A program made the position numbers and the translations under genes. Below, piece by piece: positions 51,887 through 61,504 of a stretch of DNA of 64,000 nt (positions are counted from its first letter, which is position 1; each line of letters opens with the position of its first letter). Source of the DNA: UBA1664 sp964531715 (GTDB taxonomy: Bacteria; Pseudomonadota; Alphaproteobacteria; Micavibrionales; UBA1664); assembly GCA_964531715.1 (NCBI GenBank), contig CAZHEE010000005.1, positions 34,690 through 98,689 on the forward strand. Reading direction: 5' to 3'. The notes under the pieces were generated by a model. The model ran no database searches. It saw nothing but the letters and a program-made list of their open reading frames with translations, and had not been told where the DNA came from.

Positions 51887-52378
51887 TTATTGGTTATAAA
51901 GGCTATTATGCTCGTGGCTCACTTCCGCTTGAGGGTTCGCGTTCACATCATAGCTTTTACCGAGAATAACAGTGTTATAGTTTCTGTGCGCGCGCTGCAT
52001 GATTTCAGGCTTCACATAGGCCGCACGGTTCCAACCCTTATAGTCCATGCAGGATTCAAAATCAGCATACTCACGATATTCGGTATGGAGCGGACCATCA
52101 CCTTTTGGCGATTGCCAGTTTTCGGCGAGGCCGACATTCATCTCAATACGCGCAGGCGGGCTCGCCTCTGCGATTGTACCCAAACGCACCAGTTCCTTTA
52201 CGCTTGTCACGCAATCTGCAATATCTTTATGCAATTGATGTTGTGCCTTTGGTCCACGCATATAGAGGGCCGATTCAACATCAGAGCGTTGCCAATAGGC
52301 GGCATCCCGTTTTTTCTGCTGCGTGCTTTCGCATGCGGATAAAATTAATAAAGGCAAAAGAATGAGTATTTTTTTCAT
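51887..52378 (-). CDS. Lipoprotein of unknown function
   Basis: 163 residues from ATG 52378 (MKKILILLPLLILSACEST), with lipobox LSAC. The mature part is hydrophilic with a Tyr/Trp-rich C-terminal segment (FESCMDYKGWNRAAYVKP). Longer upstream starts exist but only this one gives a signal sequence. Lies between the binding-protein gene and ygfZ. Confidence 0.75.
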   Translation of the reverse strand: MKKILILLPLLILSACESTQQKKRDAAYWQRSDVESALYMRGPKAQHQLHKDIADCVTSVKELVRLGTIAEASPPARIEMNVGLAENWQSPKGDGPLHTEYREYADFESCMDYKGWNRAAYVKPEIMQRAHRNYNTVILGKSYDVNANPQAEVSHEHNSLYNQ

Positions 52379-52443
52379 GGAATTTATCTTAGTCCGTTTT
52401 ATTTTACAAAAGTTTAACATTACACAATGGTGGAAGACAATCG

Positions 52444-54102
52444 CTATTGTTCCATCCACCATGTTTCAATGACATTCCCGTATAGCGATTGATTTTCCGG
52501 GCGATTAAGCGGCGGCCAATAGGCGACATAGTTGACACCTGTATAATAGAGCGGTACAAAAAGCGCACGCTCCATAATCATGCGGTCAAGCCGTTTGGCA
52601 AGTTGGTTCAGGGTCTCATAATCGCGCGTGTCCGCAAGCTGCGCAATAACTTTATCAATATGAGGGTTACAAATACCCGCATAATTACGGGAGCCTTTAA
52701 CTTCTGCGGCGGCGCATCCCCAATAAATTGCTTGCTCAGTTCCGGGCGATAAAGTATTCACCCATCGCCATGAAATCAGGTCGTAATCATAATCATTAAG
52801 TGCGCCTGTAAATTGAACCGTATCAAGGGTTTTAATGTCCAAAATAATGCCAAGACGTTTTAAATCCCGCGCATAAGCGAGCGCGATTTTCTCCTCCTCC
52901 GCACGATTAAGTAAGAGGGACAGCGTAAATCGCTGACCATTTTCAAGCGGATAACCCGCTTGCGTGAGGAGATCATCCGCTTTTTTAAGAGCTGTCCGTT
53001 TATTCAATTTTTCATGGCGGAAACCGGATGCAAGGGCACTGTTTGAAAACAGACTATTGATGCGCTTCGCCTCACCGTAAAACAGTGTGCGGTTCATCCA
53101 ATCAAAATCAAAGGCAAGGGTAAGAGCCTGACGCACTTTATTATTATTCAAAGGCTCACGGCGTGTGTTCATAATGAAACCGTTTGTTGCTTCAGGCTTA
53201 TCATGAGGGAGGGCTTCCGTAATATAACCCTCACCATCCTTGTAATTCACCGCCCATTTTGCGGGGTTGCTCTCACTTCGGAAATCGCATGTCCCTGCCT
53301 TGAAGGCCTCAAGCGCAACCTGATCATCCCTGAAATACTGGAAATGCATTTCATCAAAATTATAATGTCCCACATGAATTGGGTTATCCGCCGCCCAATA
53401 ATCTTTTACGCGTTCATAGGTTATTGAGCGACCTTCATCAATGTTTTTAATTTTATAAGGACCATTGCCTACTGGTTTGTCAAAACCTGTCGCATCAAAA
53501 TCGCGACTTTCCCAATAAGCTTTTGAATAAATCGGCATCATGGCGAGAATCATCGCGGTTTCAAAATTATGTCCGTCGCCAAAATCAAATCGGATAGTGT
53601 GTTCATCCATTACTTGAACTTTATCCACCAGTTTATACACACTGCGCGTGTTCGGTTTTCCCTTTTCTTTCAAAATGTTAAAAGAATACTCAACATCTTC
53701 GGATGAAATAGGTGAGCCGTCATGAAAACGGGCTTTCGGGTTGAGATTAAAAGTAATTGTGGAGCGATCATCGGGAACTATGACGCTTTTTGCAATCACA
53801 CCGTAAAGGGAGAATGGCTCCCCCCAAACGCGGCGCATCAATGGATCATTGAGCAAATGAAGCCCGCGTGCAGGCTTCCCGCGCATGGTATTATCATTCA
53901 GCGTATCGAACATGCCTGTGACACATTGGGTCAGGCGTCCGCCCTTTAAGGCCTCGGGGTTAGCATAAGAAAGATACTTAAACTCAGTCTCATATTTCGG
54001 TGCGCCATGCATGGCAAGCGCATGAGATGGTTGTACCTCTTGAGCCTCAAGAGGGTTTGTAAAGGCAAGTATAAAGAGTAAAAATAAGCCTGTAATTCTC
54101 AT
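52444..54102 (-). CDS. Family 5 extracellular solute-binding protein (YejA-like)
   Basis: 552-residue periplasmic protein with a signal peptide (cleavage near LEA-QEV). Family 5 motifs: YLSYANPEALKGG, ITFNLNPKARFHDGSPIS, VGNGPYKIKN, and the C-terminal LDRMIMERALFVPLYY. Resembles YejA of microcin/peptide uptake. The matching permease and ATPase genes are not adjacent. Its start overlaps the adenosine kinase stop by four bases. Confidence 0.9.
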   Translation of the reverse strand: MRITGLFLLFILAFTNPLEAQEVQPSHALAMHGAPKYETEFKYLSYANPEALKGGRLTQCVTGMFDTLNDNTMRGKPARGLHLLNDPLMRRVWGEPFSLYGVIAKSVIVPDDRSTITFNLNPKARFHDGSPISSEDVEYSFNILKEKGKPNTRSVYKLVDKVQVMDEHTIRFDFGDGHNFETAMILAMMPIYSKAYWESRDFDATGFDKPVGNGPYKIKNIDEGRSITYERVKDYWAADNPIHVGHYNFDEMHFQYFRDDQVALEAFKAGTCDFRSESNPAKWAVNYKDGEGYITEALPHDKPEATNGFIMNTRREPLNNNKVRQALTLAFDFDWMNRTLFYGEAKRINSLFSNSALASGFRHEKLNKRTALKKADDLLTQAGYPLENGQRFTLSLLLNRAEEEKIALAYARDLKRLGIILDIKTLDTVQFTGALNDYDYDLISWRWVNTLSPGTEQAIYWGCAAAEVKGSRNYAGICNPHIDKVIAQLADTRDYETLNQLAKRLDRMIMERALFVPLYYTGVNYVAYWPPLNRPENQSLYGNVIETWWMEQ

Positions 54103-55076
54103 GCCGTGAGAAAATCTTTGTAGCTGATAAGTGGGCGTGGCCCGACATGGGTGATGACTTCCGCCGCGGCCTTGACGCCAAGGCCGGCACTCTCTTCTAA
54201 GCTCAAGCCATTGGTGTAGCCATAGAGAAATCCCGCCGCAAGCTGATCCCCCGCGCCTGTTGCATCTGTTACTTTATCGACTTTTGAGGCGGCAACAGTG
54301 ATAGCCTCACCATTCACGGCAATGACAACGCCATTCGCGCCGCGTGTGCTCACCACAATTTTACATGTCTCCGCCGCTTTTTGCATGGCCTCATCAATAT
54401 TTTCAATTTCATAAAGGCTGGATAATTCTTTCTCATTCCCAAAGAGGATATCAACCTTATCTTTGACTAAATTTTGAAAATCTGCGCGATGACGATCAAC
54501 ACAAAAACTGTCAGACAGGCTCAGCGAAACCTGATTTCCTGCCTTATGGGCAATTTCCGCGGCCTTGTGATAGGCTTCCTTCGCCGGGTCTTTATCAAAG
54601 AGGTAACCTTCCATATAAGTGACGGCAGAATTTGAAATCAGGATACTGTCAATATGTTCGATGGATAACGCGCTTGCCGCGCCTAGATAGGTGTTCATTG
54701 ACCGCTCCCCATCCGGTGTGATGAAAATAAAGCTCCGCCCTGTTTCCGCCCCGCTTATCAAGCGCGGTGTATTATAAGTGAGGCCCAGAGCGCGGCAATC
54801 TTGCTCAAACACTTGACCCAATTCATCATTGGCGACCAAGCCGATGAAGGCGCTCTTGCTGCCGAATGACGCCAAACCGCATAAAGTGTTTGCCGCCGAT
54901 CCCCCTGATATTTGTGTGGATTCGCTCATGGCATGATATAACTCTTGCGCGCGCGCTTCATCAATCAAGGTCATCGCACTTTTTTCGATGGCAAAATCAG
55001 TCAAGAATTGATCATCGCATGGGGCGAGGACATCCACAATTGCATTTCCTATCCCTGTTACATCATAGATTGCCAT
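54099..55076 (-). CDS. PfkB-family carbohydrate/adenosine kinase
   Basis: 325-residue PfkB-fold kinase, most like bacterial adenosine kinases. Features: GNAIVDVLAPCDD at the N-terminus, GGSAANTLCGLASFG, and the catalytic signature DATGAGDQLAAGFLYG with the Asp base. Adenosine kinase salvages adenosine to AMP; related sugar kinases cannot be excluded. Confidence 0.9.
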   Translation of the reverse strand: MAIYDVTGIGNAIVDVLAPCDDQFLTDFAIEKSAMTLIDEARAQELYHAMSESTQISGGSAANTLCGLASFGSKSAFIGLVANDELGQVFEQDCRALGLTYNTPRLISGAETGRSFIFITPDGERSMNTYLGAASALSIEHIDSILISNSAVTYMEGYLFDKDPAKEAYHKAAEIAHKAGNQVSLSLSDSFCVDRHRADFQNLVKDKVDILFGNEKELSSLYEIENIDEAMQKAAETCKIVVSTRGANGVVIAVNGEAITVAASKVDKVTDATGAGDQLAAGFLYGYTNGLSLEESAGLGVKAAAEVITHVGPRPLISYKDFLTA

Positions 55077-55134
55077 GGTTTTTTCCTGAACTCTTTTATT
55101 TTCTTTTTAATTATTCATGCGTTATATATGTGGC

Positions 55135-55707
55135 ATGGCAATGACAAGTTTGCAAGAGATTGAAGCGATAAAACAGGCATGTGTGCAAGCCGCATTGGAT
55201 GATGCGGCAAAGCATGGTTGGGATGCGGTCACGCTTGAGACTATTGCAACGAAAGCAGGCATTGATTTACTGGATGTTAAGGCCTTGTTTCAAAATAAGG
55301 ACTCTATTTTGCAGGCTTACGGCCAAATTATTGATATATGTTTGTGCGAAACTTTTGAAGGTGTGTCTGATACTGATGACAATGTGAGAGACCGTCTGTT
55401 TGATATTGTGATAGAGCGTTTTGATATACTGAATGAAAATAGGGCAGGGGTGATTGCAATTCTGAATGATTTAACGCTGAAGCCTCAAAACGGGTTGGCA
55501 CAAATGCTGTTTCTGGTCGGGTCTATTAAACATATGCTGAGCCTTGCGGGTGATGATATTTCAGGCATTAAAGGCTGTGTCAAAATAACATTATTTACAG
55601 GGCTATATTTAAATGTCTTAAGACAATGGATTAAGGATGAGAGCGAAGACCTTGCGGCGACTATGGCTGCACTCGATAAGGCTTTAGGGTATTATATGTC
55701 TGTATGA
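55135..55707 (+). CDS. TetR-like regulator with COQ9-like C-terminus
   Basis: 190 residues from ATG 55135 (MTSLQEIEAI region). The N-terminal helix-turn-helix reads WDAVTLETIATKAGIDLLDV. The C-terminal ligand domain (ILNENRAGVIAILNDL and VLRQWIKDESEDLAATMAAL) resembles COQ9/TetR types common in alphaproteobacteria. Divergent from adenosine kinase. An ATG at 55117 adds six residues; which is used is not clear. Target unknown. Confidence 0.8.
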   Translation: MAMTSLQEIEAIKQACVQAALDDAAKHGWDAVTLETIATKAGIDLLDVKALFQNKDSILQAYGQIIDICLCETFEGVSDTDDNVRDRLFDIVIERFDILNENRAGVIAILNDLTLKPQNGLAQMLFLVGSIKHMLSLAGDDISGIKGCVKITLFTGLYLNVLRQWIKDESEDLAATMAALDKALGYYMSV

Positions 55708-55714
55708 CAAGAAA

Positions 55715-56428
55715 TTATAGTAACGCTTTACTTTCTCGCTCTAAAACATCTTGCAGTTTTTGATGTGCTTCCTCTTGAGGCAGACCTTCGGGAATAGGCG
55801 GTAAAATCTTGAAAGTTACTGTACCCGACTTAATCAAAAATGCATGTTTAGGCCAGAATTTTCCAGCATTCATGGCAACGGGCACAATCGGAATTTGATA
55901 ATGCGCATAGAGCCGTGAAACACCTTGTTTATAAGGTTTTTCCTGAATGGTCGTATTAATACTGACCCGTGTCCCTTGAGGGTAAAGGAGAACACTGTGA
56001 CCTTGCGCAATCACAGGTGCGGCATTTTCAATGACCGAGTTCATCGCACCCTTTTTACCTCGGTCTACAGGGATCATGCCAACCTTGTTAATATACCAGC
56101 CCCAAATCGGTATCCATGAGAGTTGCCGCTTAAAAATTATGCGGATATCACCGAACAGGTGAAAGATTTTCAGCGTCTCATATATGGATTGATGTTTCAT
56201 GGCGACAATGTAAGGACCAGCCTCAGGCAGATTTTCTTTACCTTCAACCTTAAAATCAAGCCCGAGAATATATTTCTCAAGCCAGCCAAGCGGCCTGAAA
56301 TAACCGTGATAGATAATTGTCCACGCCCATTTGCGCGGTAATAGAAGCGTCCAAAGGTAAAACAGGCATAAAACCAGATTAACAGCAAAAAACGCAATAT
56401 GAAAAAGGGTTGAGCGGATATAAATCAT
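55715..56428 (-). CDS. plsC: 1-acyl-sn-glycerol-3-phosphate acyltransferase
   Basis: 237-residue membrane acyltransferase making phosphatidic acid. The catalytic block is MKHQSIYETL (HX4E in place of HX4D), a form I recall from other alphaproteobacteria; the second block is IPVDRGKKGA and the third YPQGTRVS. Two N-terminal helices anchor it. It follows ydcF by 23 bases. Confidence 0.92.
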   Translation of the reverse strand: MIYIRSTLFHIAFFAVNLVLCLFYLWTLLLPRKWAWTIIYHGYFRPLGWLEKYILGLDFKVEGKENLPEAGPYIVAMKHQSIYETLKIFHLFGDIRIIFKRQLSWIPIWGWYINKVGMIPVDRGKKGAMNSVIENAAPVIAQGHSVLLYPQGTRVSINTTIQEKPYKQGVSRLYAHYQIPIVPVAMNAGKFWPKHAFLIKSGTVTFKILPPIPEGLPQEEAHQKLQDVLERESKALL

Positions 56429-56451
56429 GAGGGGAGTTTATAGACGGGTTT

Positions 56452-57045
56452 TCAGATTTTCGCCAGATGTAAAAAGCTTGCAATGAATTTGAAATACTCT
56501 GTAACGGCAGAAACCCAAAAATGCTTATTCTGAATCATATTGAGCCGACCATCATCAAAGTAAGGGTAGGGAATGATTTTGACATGGTCACCCACTTCAT
56601 TGTTAAACAGTAAATACGCACGCGGCATATGAAGCGCGGAAGTCACAAGAATAAAGTTCTTGATCTCGTTTTCCTGAACCCATGAAGCGGTCTCGCTGGC
56701 ATTAGTAAAGGTTGTGTCCGCTGTAAAATCAAGCGTGATACAACAATGCGATTCAAGCGCCTGTACCTGCTCATCCGATAAATTCTCGCGGTTATTATCA
56801 ATCAAATTGGAAAGGGTGATTTTTTCGCGCACGCCACTGATGTAAAGTTGCGGCGCATGGTTTTGTAATAATAATTCAAAACCTGTTTCAATGCGCCCCT
56901 TTGCCCCCGTCAGCACGATGATGGACTCGTATTTTTCTTGAGACAAGTCAGGTTGCGACCATGCCAATATTGTCCCTGTAAAAACGGCAAAACTGCCGAT
57001 AATTAAAACGATGATAATAATAGTGGCTTTCAGAATAATTTTCAT
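56452..57045 (-). CDS. YdcF-like DUF218 protein
   Basis: 197 residues from ATG 57045 with one N-terminal transmembrane helix (ATIIIIVLIIGSFAVFTGTI) and a DUF218 domain (IIVLTGAKGRIETGFELL, LYISGVREK, ILVTSALHMPRAYLLF). A TTG 27 codons upstream gives a longer frame without a better start. Other DUF218 proteins act in cell-wall or vancomycin-resistance contexts; function here unknown. Confidence 0.85.
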   Translation of the reverse strand: MKIILKATIIIIVLIIGSFAVFTGTILAWSQPDLSQEKYESIIVLTGAKGRIETGFELLLQNHAPQLYISGVREKITLSNLIDNNRENLSDEQVQALESHCCITLDFTADTTFTNASETASWVQENEIKNFILVTSALHMPRAYLLFNNEVGDHVKIIPYPYFDDGRLNMIQNKHFWVSAVTEYFKFIASFLHLAKI

Positions 57046-57195
57046 GGGGCTTTGGCTAAAGCTAAAGATATTCAGTAAAAATTTCCAGTAGGAAGTTTTT
57101 AAGGGTGCAATGTTTATTATGAACAAAATGTGTGGTTAATATTGCCTAACCCAATACGTAACTGTATAAACAAATAAAATTTTAAAGGAAACATC

Positions 57196-59202
57196 ATGTC
57201 TGTTGAAGCGCTTGAAACACAATCACATTTGAATGAAGAACAAATTACAAAATATACGGCAATGGCGAATGCGATCCGCTCACTGTCGATGGATGCGGTT
57301 CAAAAGGCGAATTCAGGGCATCCCGGAATGCCGATGGGAATGGCAGATGTCGCGACTGTGCTATTTTCAAAATTTGTTAATATTGACCCTGCCAACCCGA
57401 CATGGTTTGACCGTGACCGCTTTATTCTGTCTATCGGTCATGGTTCGATGTTGCATTACTCACTGTCCTATCTGCTCGGCTATGAGGCGATGACGATAGA
57501 TGAGATTAAGAACTTCCGTCAGCTTCACGGCAAAACGCCCGGGCATCCTGAAGTCGATTTAGACACAGGGGTTGAGATGACAACAGGGCCGCTTGGTCAG
57601 GGGATTGCTTCCTCCGTTGGTTTTGCACTGGCAGAGCGGATTATGAATGCTCGTTTCGGCAATCAGCTAGTCAATCACTATACTTATGTGATGGCGAGCG
57701 ATGGTGACTTGATGGAAGGGATTAGCCATGAAGCGGCGTCGCTGGCAGGGCATTTGCAGCTTGATAAACTCATCGTGCTTTATGACGATAACGGTATTTC
57801 GATTGATGGTAAGACCGACCTGAGCTTTACCGACAATACATTGCTAAGGTTTCAAGCCTATGGCTGGGCGGTTGATACGATTGACGGGCATGATTACACG
57901 CAAATTGAACAAGCGATTGAGCTTGCCAAAAATAACAGCCGCCCAACGCTCATTGCCTGTAAAACGCATATCGGTTTTGGCTCACCGAATAAGCAAGACA
58001 GCGCATCTTCGCATGGCTCACCGCTTGGTGATGAAGAAATTACAGCAACAAAACAGGCGCTGGGCATTGATTACCCTGCCTTTGAAGTGCCTGATGAGAT
58101 TATCAATTATTGGCGTGAGGTAACAGAACGCGGTAAAATTCGCCATAAATTATGGCAGGATCATTTTGAAAAATCGTCCGATCAGACACAGCTTGTTGAC
58201 TGGCTGTCAGGCGCGTATCTTGATGATGTCGCAGAGGTGATTGAAGAGATTAAGAAGACCACCGCAAGCAATCCTGAGAAAATTGCAACGCGTAAGGCTT
58301 CGGGGAATGTGATTGAGAAGCTCACTGAGATTTTACCGAATTTAATTGGCGGTTCTGCCGATCTTACTGGTTCGGTTAATACCTATAAAAAGGGCAATCC
58401 GATTATCTCAAAAACCAATTATGGCGGTCAGTATATTCATTACGGCGTGCGTGAGCATGGCATGGCGGCCATTATGAATGGTATGGCGCTTCATGGCGGT
58501 ATCGTGCCTTATGCCGGAACATTCATGCAGTTTTCAGATTATTCGAGGCCAGCCATTCGCCTTGGTGCATTGATGAGGCAACAAGTTATTCACGTTATGA
58601 CGCATGACTCGATTGGGCTTGGTGAAGACGGTCCAACCCATCAGCCTGTCGAGCATCTGGCGGCATTACGTGCCATGCCGAACCTCTATGTTTTCAGGCC
58701 ATGTGATCAGACAGAGACGGCTGAATGCTGGGAAGTCGCGCTTGACATGGATGAAAGCCCGTCCGTTTTATCGTTGACCCGTCAAGGGGTTCAGCCTCAG
58801 CGGACAGTCTACACAGAAGAAAATTTATCTGAACGTGGTGCCTACATTTTAAAAGATTGCGATGGCGAGCCTGAAGTGACCTTATTTGCAAGCGGCTCAG
58901 AAGTTGAAATTGCTGCCGCAGCTTATGAAGATTTAACCGCTCAAGGGAAGAAGGTGCGCCTCGTATCCTGCCCTTGCCTTGATTTGTTCTGGGAGCAGGA
59001 AGGAAGCTACATTGAAAGCCTGCTGTGTAATGCGAGCCAGAAAATCGCGATTGAGGCAGCGGTACGCCAATCCTGGGATCGCATTATCGGTGGTCACGGA
59101 ACATTTATCGGCATGGATGGTTTCGGTGATTCTGCTCCTGCCCATGACCTTTATGCGCATTTCGGCATCACAAAAGAGGCTATCATCGAGACGGTGAAGT
59201 AA
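57196..59202 (+). CDS. tkt: Transketolase
   Basis: 668-residue thiamine-diphosphate enzyme of the pentose phosphate pathway. The start has AAAGGAAA upstream. Motifs: GHGSMLHYSLSYLLG, SDGDLMEGISHEAASLAG (ThDP/metal), ADLTGSVNT, and HDSIGLGEDGPTHQPVEHL. Full length and intact. A repeat and IS graveyard follow immediately. Confidence 0.96.
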   Translation: MSVEALETQSHLNEEQITKYTAMANAIRSLSMDAVQKANSGHPGMPMGMADVATVLFSKFVNIDPANPTWFDRDRFILSIGHGSMLHYSLSYLLGYEAMTIDEIKNFRQLHGKTPGHPEVDLDTGVEMTTGPLGQGIASSVGFALAERIMNARFGNQLVNHYTYVMASDGDLMEGISHEAASLAGHLQLDKLIVLYDDNGISIDGKTDLSFTDNTLLRFQAYGWAVDTIDGHDYTQIEQAIELAKNNSRPTLIACKTHIGFGSPNKQDSASSHGSPLGDEEITATKQALGIDYPAFEVPDEIINYWREVTERGKIRHKLWQDHFEKSSDQTQLVDWLSGAYLDDVAEVIEEIKKTTASNPEKIATRKASGNVIEKLTEILPNLIGGSADLTGSVNTYKKGNPIISKTNYGGQYIHYGVREHGMAAIMNGMALHGGIVPYAGTFMQFSDYSRPAIRLGALMRQQVIHVMTHDSIGLGEDGPTHQPVEHLAALRAMPNLYVFRPCDQTETAECWEVALDMDESPSVLSLTRQGVQPQRTVYTEENLSERGAYILKDCDGEPEVTLFASGSEVEIAAAAYEDLTAQGKKVRLVSCPCLDLFWEQEGSYIESLLCNASQKIAIEAAVRQSWDRIIGGHGTFIGMDGFGDSAPAHDLYAHFGITKEAIIETVK

Positions 59203-59208
59203 GGATAG

Positions 59209-59237
59209 CGTCATTGCAGGACTTGTTCCTGCAATCC
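59209..59237. repeat. Half copy of the CGTCATTGC repeat family
   Basis: CGTCATTGCAGGACTTG then TTCCTGCAATCCATG: only the left half of the compound repeat seen at 51076; the right half was probably lost when the adjoining IS30 element inserted or decayed. Confidence 0.65.
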
Positions 59238-59274
59238 ATGCTGTCTGCGATGCTATTTAATGCTTGGCAGGAAA

Positions 59275-59730
59275 ATGTCTGCCATTGATATTGTGAAGAA
59301 ACTCGGTCGTCATTATTCTACGATTTATCGTGAGATCAATCATAATATGTATTTTGAGGAAGATGACCATAAAATGAATGGTTATTGTCCGTCGAATGCT
59401 CAAGAATATTATCGGCGCAGACGCTAGAGTTTGCAGTTGTTTAGGCGATATCCTGATTTGAAAATCTTTGTTATCGAGAAAATCAAATAATACTGGTTAC
59501 CAAAGTAAATTGCTGGATATTTAAAGGATTTGGGCATTCAGAGTTTTACGCCTGCGCCGAAACCATATACAGGTTCATTCATGGCACAGAGGGCAAAGAA
59601 TTAAAGCTCTACAGCTATTTGTTAAAAGGTTGTAAACACAGACGCAAATTTTACAGTCGAAAACCGTCTTATCAGGCGGGTTATTTACTTCTATCCATAA
59701 ACACTCCACTATCAAGCTTCGTTTCTTAGC
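59275..59730 (+). pseudogene. IS30-family transposase remnant
   Basis: Starts MSAIDIVKKLGRHYSTIYRE (helix-turn-helix of IS30). After a stop at 59425 the frame continues RRYPDLKIFVIEKIK, stop, YWLPK, stop, IAGYLKDLG, matching IS30 with stops at what look like former CAA codons. A shifted frame then gives ETIYRFIHGTEGKELKLYSY and CKHRRKFYSRKP. The catalytic core is missing: the gene is cut off at about 59730, where IS5 sequence begins. Confidence 0.85.
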
Positions 59731-59750
59731 ATTTGGAATAGAGATATCAT

Positions 59751-59904
59751 GATTTGCATAAACAACGCTACAAGGTAAAAATTATGTTCTGACGCCTCAA
59801 AGATTGTAGACGTATTGCAATGAGGTATGACAGGCAAGCCAATACTTTCCTCTCTGCAATACAAATCGCCGCTACTGTTATCTTCTATTTATGAGCCCTG
59901 AGCC
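59751..59904 (+). pseudogene. IS5-family transposase C-terminal fragment
   Basis: 47-codon fragment DLHKQRYKVKIMF, one stop, then RLKDCRRIAMRYDRQANTFL and SAIQIAATVIFYL, which is the typical IS5-type transposase end. It is followed by a terminal repeat GAGCCCTGAGCC at 59893-59904 that resembles the one at 44611-44620. Confidence 0.85.
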
Positions 59905-59907
59905 TAG

Positions 59908-60532
59908 GCACTGTCGACATTTAAGTCAGACATAAGGTAATGGAAGCGATGAGGATAAATCCCATAAAAGATTGATCTGTTTTATCATATCTTGTTGCAA
60001 TTGCGATGAGATCGATTGCAGGGACATAATCCGATACATGCCCACCTGTTAGAATAAAGCGAATGGGGTTGCCTAACGCATCGCAAGCAACGTAAATTTT
60101 CGTTGAAAAACCGCCTCGAGAACGACCAAAAGCGTGATTTAATTGCCCCCTTTTGCGCCAGAGGCGCATTGATGGGCGCGAATAATTGTCGAATCTATCA
60201 TCAACCATTCTGTATCGGCAGAAATCGCCAATGTATTAAAAATAATTTGCCATATGCCTTTGTCATACCAGCGTTTAAAGCGTTTATGAACACCTGACCA
60301 TCCCCCATATTCCGACGGCAAAAACCGTCATTTTGTACCATTTTTACCAATCCAAATAACTGCCTCAACAAAACGACGATTATTAATGCCACTGCGCCCT
60401 CTATTGCCCTCTTAGCCGGGCAACATATTGCATATCGCCAACCACTGATATTCCCTTAAATGTTTTTTATAACTCATAAATCACCTTCTGAAAAATGATT
60501 CTTACTTATTTGTAATCAGATGTCGACAGTGC
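59908..60532 (-). mobile_element. Nested IS5-family element with perfect terminal repeats and an internal deletion
   Basis: 625-base element with identical 13-base inverted ends GCACTGTCGACAT (59908-59920 and 60520-60532 reversed), flanked by CTAG duplications (59904-59907 and 60533-60536), which fits the IS5 YTAR target. The transposase on the minus strand carries frameshifts but shows LPSEYGGWSGVHKRFKRWYD, EWLMIDSTIIRAHQC and FGRSRGGFSTKIY. VPAIDLI then joins directly to ATRYDKTDQSFMGFILIAS, so the middle, including one DDE residue, is deleted. It therefore cannot move by itself. It inserted at the very end of the older IS5 fragment. Confidence 0.9.
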
Positions 60533-60616
60533 CTAGCTAAAATGTAGTTTTACTGTTTTTCATTATTATGCTTTATTGAACCTATTCGATAAAATCTCAG
60601 TTTTAGTCAGTAGGTC

Positions 60617-60644
60617 CGGGGTTCGAGCCCCCGCGCGGTCACCA
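60617..60644 (+). pseudogene. 3' half of a tRNA (T arm, acceptor strand and CCA)
   Basis: CGGGGTTCGAGCCCCCG forms a perfect T arm, followed by CGCGGTC, the discriminator A and CCA. The lengths match a tRNA 3' end exactly, but no 5' half (expected to begin GACCGCG) exists upstream. The identity of the tRNA cannot be told. It may be a leftover attachment site or a tRNA truncated by the adjacent elements. Confidence 0.75.
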
Positions 60645-60658
60645 CTCATATTCAAATA

Positions 60659-61420
60659 TTAAAACCTGTATCTGCGTTTTATGCCGTTAATGTAATAGTT
60701 TGTGTAGCACCAACAAGCCTTTAAAAACCCAAGATTTTCTTTTTCACGATGGATAGTCCATATTATTTTTCTGCCGAGTTTAAACTTGCTGGAAATTGAC
60801 GAATGCCCGCGACGGTAACGTGCCATGTCGTGATCAAAGCGATGCGCCGTGATGCCTTGTTTTAAAACAGTGAGCCAAAACGCGTAATCCATTGCATTAG
60901 GAAGGCTTTCATCAAAATAGTGATCGCCTGTTTTTTCACGATCATGAATGGGCATGAGGGTTCCCATCGCCGTATTTTTGAGGAGGCCTTGATAGGTCAA
61001 TTTTTCAGGATTGCGGATGAGCTTACCCGTTTCAGATCCGTCCACACTCATGCAACGATAATTTGTGTAAGTTACGGCATAGTCATTATCCCGCATAAAA
61101 GCAATTTGCCGCTCAAATTTGTCGGGCATGATCAGGTCATCACCATCTATGAATGAAATATACCGACCTTTTACCCGTTTGAGGCCTTCATTGCGTGCCT
61201 TTGAAGCCCCGCTGTTTTTATCCAGTCTTAAAGCGGTTATACGGTTATCTTCCTTTGCATATCGCTCCGCGATTTCAAAAGATTTGTCTTTCGAGCAATC
61301 GTCAATGATAATCATTTCCCAATCTGCAAACGTTTGCGCCTGAACGGATTGGATGGTTTCTTCCAGATAGGCTTCGCAGTTATAGCTGGGCGTAATAACG
61401 GATATGACAGGGTTATTCAT
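60659..61420 (-). CDS. Family 2 glycosyltransferase
   Basis: 253-residue GT2 enzyme. N-terminal ISVITPSYNCEAYLEETIQS, the acidic DDCSKDKS and the catalytic DGDDLIMPDKFE (DXD-like) are intact. It has no membrane helices and ends with a basic tail (NGIKRRYRF). Likely adds a sugar during surface polysaccharide synthesis. First gene beyond the tRNA fragment. Confidence 0.9.
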   Translation of the reverse strand: MNNPVISVITPSYNCEAYLEETIQSVQAQTFADWEMIIIDDCSKDKSFEIAERYAKEDNRITALRLDKNSGASKARNEGLKRVKGRYISFIDGDDLIMPDKFERQIAFMRDNDYAVTYTNYRCMSVDGSETGKLIRNPEKLTYQGLLKNTAMGTLMPIHDREKTGDHYFDESLPNAMDYAFWLTVLKQGITAHRFDHDMARYRRGHSSISSKFKLGRKIIWTIHREKENLGFLKACWCYTNYYINGIKRRYRF

Positions 61421-61504
61421 GTGTGTGCTTTTTTAATTTATCGTGACATTTATAACCAAATATTCTATGACTATCAAAACTATATTTTAAATTTTAAAAC
61501 TCGT

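Noticed and set aside
61334..61504. N-terminal extension of manC
   Set aside because: It overlaps the divergent glycosyltransferase start and does not match the family; ATG 61505 yields the motif at the right position.
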